From the NCBI RefSeq assembly GCF_009812055.1, contig NZ_WQNH01000010.1, positions 1 to 64,000 on the forward strand: 64,000 bases of DNA, written 5' to 3'. This document shows positions 62,047 through 64,000 of this stretch, piece by piece; the first letter of the stretch is position 1, and every line of letters begins with the position of its first letter. The DNA is from Chelativorans xinjiangensis (lineage in GTDB: Bacteria; Pseudomonadota; Alphaproteobacteria; Rhizobiales; Rhizobiaceae). Position numbers and translations under genes: made by a program. Under the pieces are notes generated by a model. The model had not been told where the DNA came from. It saw nothing but the letters and a program-made list of their open reading frames with translations, and ran no database searches.

Positions 62047-63231
62047 TCACGGCGTGTATGGCTGCAGCCCGCCGTCCTTGTAGATGAGGATCGCGTAGTC
62101 CTCGTTCGTCTGCATGCCTTCTTCATCGACCGCCTTGTCGCCGGTCACGCCTTTGTAGGTTTCTGCGGCCTTGTGCACGGCCTCGCGGATCTTGTCCGGC
62201 TCGGTGGAACCGGCCTCCTTGATCGCGAGCGCGGCGATCATGGCCGCGTCGTAGCCATAGCCCCCGAACACGGTGAGCGGCTTTTCGCCATAGGCCTCTT
62301 CATAGGGCCCTGCGTATTGCTCGTTGTAGAAGTCGCCGCCGACATCGTGCTCGATGCCGCGGACACCTTCGGCGATCTCGGGCGTGTCGGTGACCTCGTT
62401 CACCCAGTTGGAGACCTCGGTCCCGAACCATTTTTCACTAGCATTGAGGCCGAGCTCATAGGCCTGGCGCAGGACGAGTTGAGCCTCCGCCCCGTAGGCG
62501 AAGAATATCACCGCATCGGGGTTCGGCGCGTTCGCCTGCTGCAACTCGGCGCGATAGTCGGTCTTTTGCTCCTCGTAGCGCACGGTCGCCACGCATTCGG
62601 AGCCGCGCTCCTTGGCGGCCTCGCATACGGCGAGCTCAACGCCCACGCCATAGGGATTGTTGGGCATGAAGGTGGCGAAGGTCTTCGCACCGATTGCCTG
62701 CTCCGCGAGGTCCACCATCGCCGACCCCTGCAATGTGGCGAGGCCGATCATGTCGAAGAAGAAGGGACCGACATCCCTGAGCTTGGGCGAGTTGGCGCCG
62801 ATGGAGATCTGCACGACGCCATTCTCATTGATGAATTGCCCCGTCGGCAGGGTGAGGCCCGAGGAGTACTCTCCGAGCACGACGGACACATTGTCGACAT
62901 TGACCAGCTTTCGGACCGAATCCATGGCCGCTTGCGGACGGGATTCGGAATCCTCCACGATCAATCTGATCTGGCTGCCGTTGACACCGGGTCCGATCGC
63001 CCTGGTCGAGCCATCCTTCAGCGGCACTTCATAGCCTTCATTGACGCGGTTGATGGCGAGCTCCACGCCGCGCTGCATGTCCTTGCCGACGATGGCGCTC
63101 GGGCCGGTCAGCGAGGTGAACATTCCGATGTTTACCGTATCCTGCGCGTCAGCGGTCATGTGCGGCGACGCCGTAAGAAGCGTCGCTGCAAAGCCCGTGA
63201 CGATGGTCAGGGCGGTCTTGTGCATCCACAT
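62047..63231 (-). CDS. Branched-chain-amino-acid-type ABC binding protein, paralogue
   Basis: The 394-residue protein has a signal peptide (TALTIVTGFAATLLTASPHMTADA) and VNIGMFTSLTGPSAIVGKDMQRGVELAINRVNEGYEVPLKDG. The middle, SRPQAAMDSVRKLVNVDNVSVVLGEYSSGLTLPTGQFINEN, is nearly the same as in the protein at 60786, as are PNNPYGVGVELAVCE and the Cys-containing segment that follows. ATG 63231 (or 63225) follows GGGAGGAG. Two tandem paralogues imply two ligands for one importer or dosage of one ligand. Confidence 0.9.
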   Translation of the reverse strand: MWMHKTALTIVTGFAATLLTASPHMTADAQDTVNIGMFTSLTGPSAIVGKDMQRGVELAINRVNEGYEVPLKDGSTRAIGPGVNGSQIRLIVEDSESRPQAAMDSVRKLVNVDNVSVVLGEYSSGLTLPTGQFINENGVVQISIGANSPKLRDVGPFFFDMIGLATLQGSAMVDLAEQAIGAKTFATFMPNNPYGVGVELAVCEAAKERGSECVATVRYEEQKTDYRAELQQANAPNPDAVIFFAYGAEAQLVLRQAYELGLNASEKWFGTEVSNWVNEVTDTPEIAEGVRGIEHDVGGDFYNEQYAGPYEEAYGEKPLTVFGGYGYDAAMIAALAIKEAGSTEPDKIREAVHKAAETYKGVTGDKAVDEEGMQTNEDYAILIYKDGGLQPYTP

Positions 63232-63341
63232 GATGGTCTCCTCCCTTTCCATGTGTTCTCCACCCCTTTTTGCGGGGTGGCTGTTTCCTGAAATAGAGCG
63301 GCGAAGCGTTTCGTCCGCTGCCAAGACCCGAAAAATCGCGC

Positions 63342-64000
63342 TCAGCCTGCCCCTAGAAACGCCTCGCGTATCTTCTCGTTGGCCAGGATGTTGTGCGCCC
63401 GGTCCTCGAACGCGTTGCGTCCGTCGGCCAGCACATAGCCGCGGCTGGAGATTTCCAGCGAGCGCTGGGCCTCCTGCTCGACGATGACGATGGCGCGCCC
63501 TGCCGCGTTGATCTCCATCACCTTGTCGAAGACCTCACCCGCCATGCGCGGCGAGAGCGCCGCGGAGGGCTCGTCCAGCAGAAGCAGCATCGGGGCCGCC
63601 ATGAGCGCGCGGGCCATGGCCAGCATCTGCCGCTCGCCGCCCGAAAGTGCCTTGACGCGCAGCCGCTTGCGCTCGGCAAGCCGCGGGAAGGTCTCATACA
63701 TCTCTTCCGCGCGGCCACGCAGCGTCTCGCGGTCGAGAAGGTAGCCACCCATGCGCAGATTTTCCTCGACGGTGAGCGAGGGGAAGATGTTTTCGAGCTG
63801 CGGCACATAGGCGATGCCCTCGCGCACGCGCTGATCCGGCCTGAGGCCGGTGATGTCATCGCCGCGAAGGCGCACGCTGCCGCGGCTCGGCGTCAGGAAC
63901 CCCATGACCACCTTGAGCAGGGTCGACTTGCCGGCGCCGTTCGGGCCGATGATGGTGACGATCTCCTGTTCTTCGACGCTGATCGAGACGCCGTGCAGCA
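63342..64000 (-). CDS. livF: Liv-type ABC ATPase, F subunit (5' end outside window)
   Basis: The visible part of about 218 residues contains Walker A IGPNGAGKSTLLKVVMGF, the loop YVPQLENIFPSLTVEENLRMGGYL, the signature LSGGERQMLAMARALM, Walker B LLLLDEPSAALSP and the LivF-type VEQEAQRSLEISSRGYVLADG. It stops 111 bases before the binding-protein gene on the same strand. It belongs to a second Liv-type importer that continues to the right. It lacks the N-terminal extension question of the other LivF because its start is not visible. Confidence 0.92.
   Translation of the reverse strand, partial: LHGVSISVEEQEIVTIIGPNGAGKSTLLKVVMGFLTPSRGSVRLRGDDITGLRPDQRVREGIAYVPQLENIFPSLTVEENLRMGGYLLDRETLRGRAEEMYETFPRLAERKRLRVKALSGGERQMLAMARALMAAPMLLLLDEPSAALSPRMAGEVFDKVMEINAAGRAIVIVEQEAQRSLEISSRGYVLADGRNAFEDRAHNILANEKIREAFLGAG

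Noticed and set aside
1-64000. CRISPR arrays, rRNA operons and complete tRNA genes
   Set aside because: No regularly spaced repeats, rRNA-like stretches or complete cloverleaf sequences were found on reading the window; only one tRNA 3'-end fragment is present.

Overview
The window looks like a chromosomal or megaplasmid segment of a GC-rich alphaproteobacterium, most likely Rhizobiales (Mesorhizobium, Chelativorans or Aminobacter-like). The pointers are the dense ATGA-overlapped operons, the very large number of solute importers (Liv-type, Dpp-type, ribose-type, TRAP and tripartite tricarboxylate types side by side), the archease-RtcB pair with a FixK/FNR-type box, a relic of a FixL-like PAS sensor, and IS630 and IS91 elements of the kinds common in that order. 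This assignment is inference; there is no rRNA or housekeeping marker in the window.

Layout. 1-3560 (+): tail of a cold-shock-domain protein, archease, an RtcB RNA ligase gene broken by one frameshift, then a GT4 glycosyltransferase behind a perfect TTGAT-N4-ATCAA box. 3813-7460 (-): a decayed IS630 copy beside an IS91-type element that encodes an HUH transposase and a tyrosine recombinase. 7466-17550: catabolic locus 1, with GAF protein, M24 peptidase and GntR regulator on the minus strand, divergent from a ribose-type ABC importer interleaved with hydantoinase/oxoprolinase A and B subunits. 17551-18641: mostly non-coding, with a terminator and a possible gene relic. 18642-26137: locus 2, a peptide-type ABC importer with a fused double ATPase and a fumarase/aspartase-superfamily lyase, convergent with a LysR gene. 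26281-38444: locus 3, a minus-strand TRAP importer with SDR, thiolase and MaoC enzymes, and a plus-strand TctBAC importer with a CoA-transferase and an alpha/beta hydrolase. A LysR gene lies between the two, and a near-identical 23-bp sequence sits in front of both operons. 38445-40600: scar region with a tRNA 3'-end fragment, an unknown protein and a broken TOTE-type primase gene. 40709-54419 (-): locus 4, one 12-gene operon (XRE-cupin regulator, SBP, two permeases, two ATPases, GAF protein, hydantoinase A and B, racemase, M24 peptidase, second hydantoinase B). 54583-55485: three truncated genes fused end to end. 55831-60725 (+): complete Liv-type importer. 60786-64000 (-): two tandem Liv-type binding proteins and the start of a second LivF.

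How the parts fit. Most loci follow one plan: a regulator, a high-affinity importer with its binding protein, and enzymes for an imported amide, amino-acid-like or carboxylic compound. The most interesting theme is that loci 1 and 4, with different importer types and different regulators, both combine HyuA, HyuB, an M24 metallopeptidase and a small stand-alone GAF protein. That suggests a recurring catabolic module in which the GAF protein has a specific but unassigned role. A second theme is a set of stable hairpins directly after binding-protein genes, which would favour surplus binding protein over membrane and enzyme subunits.
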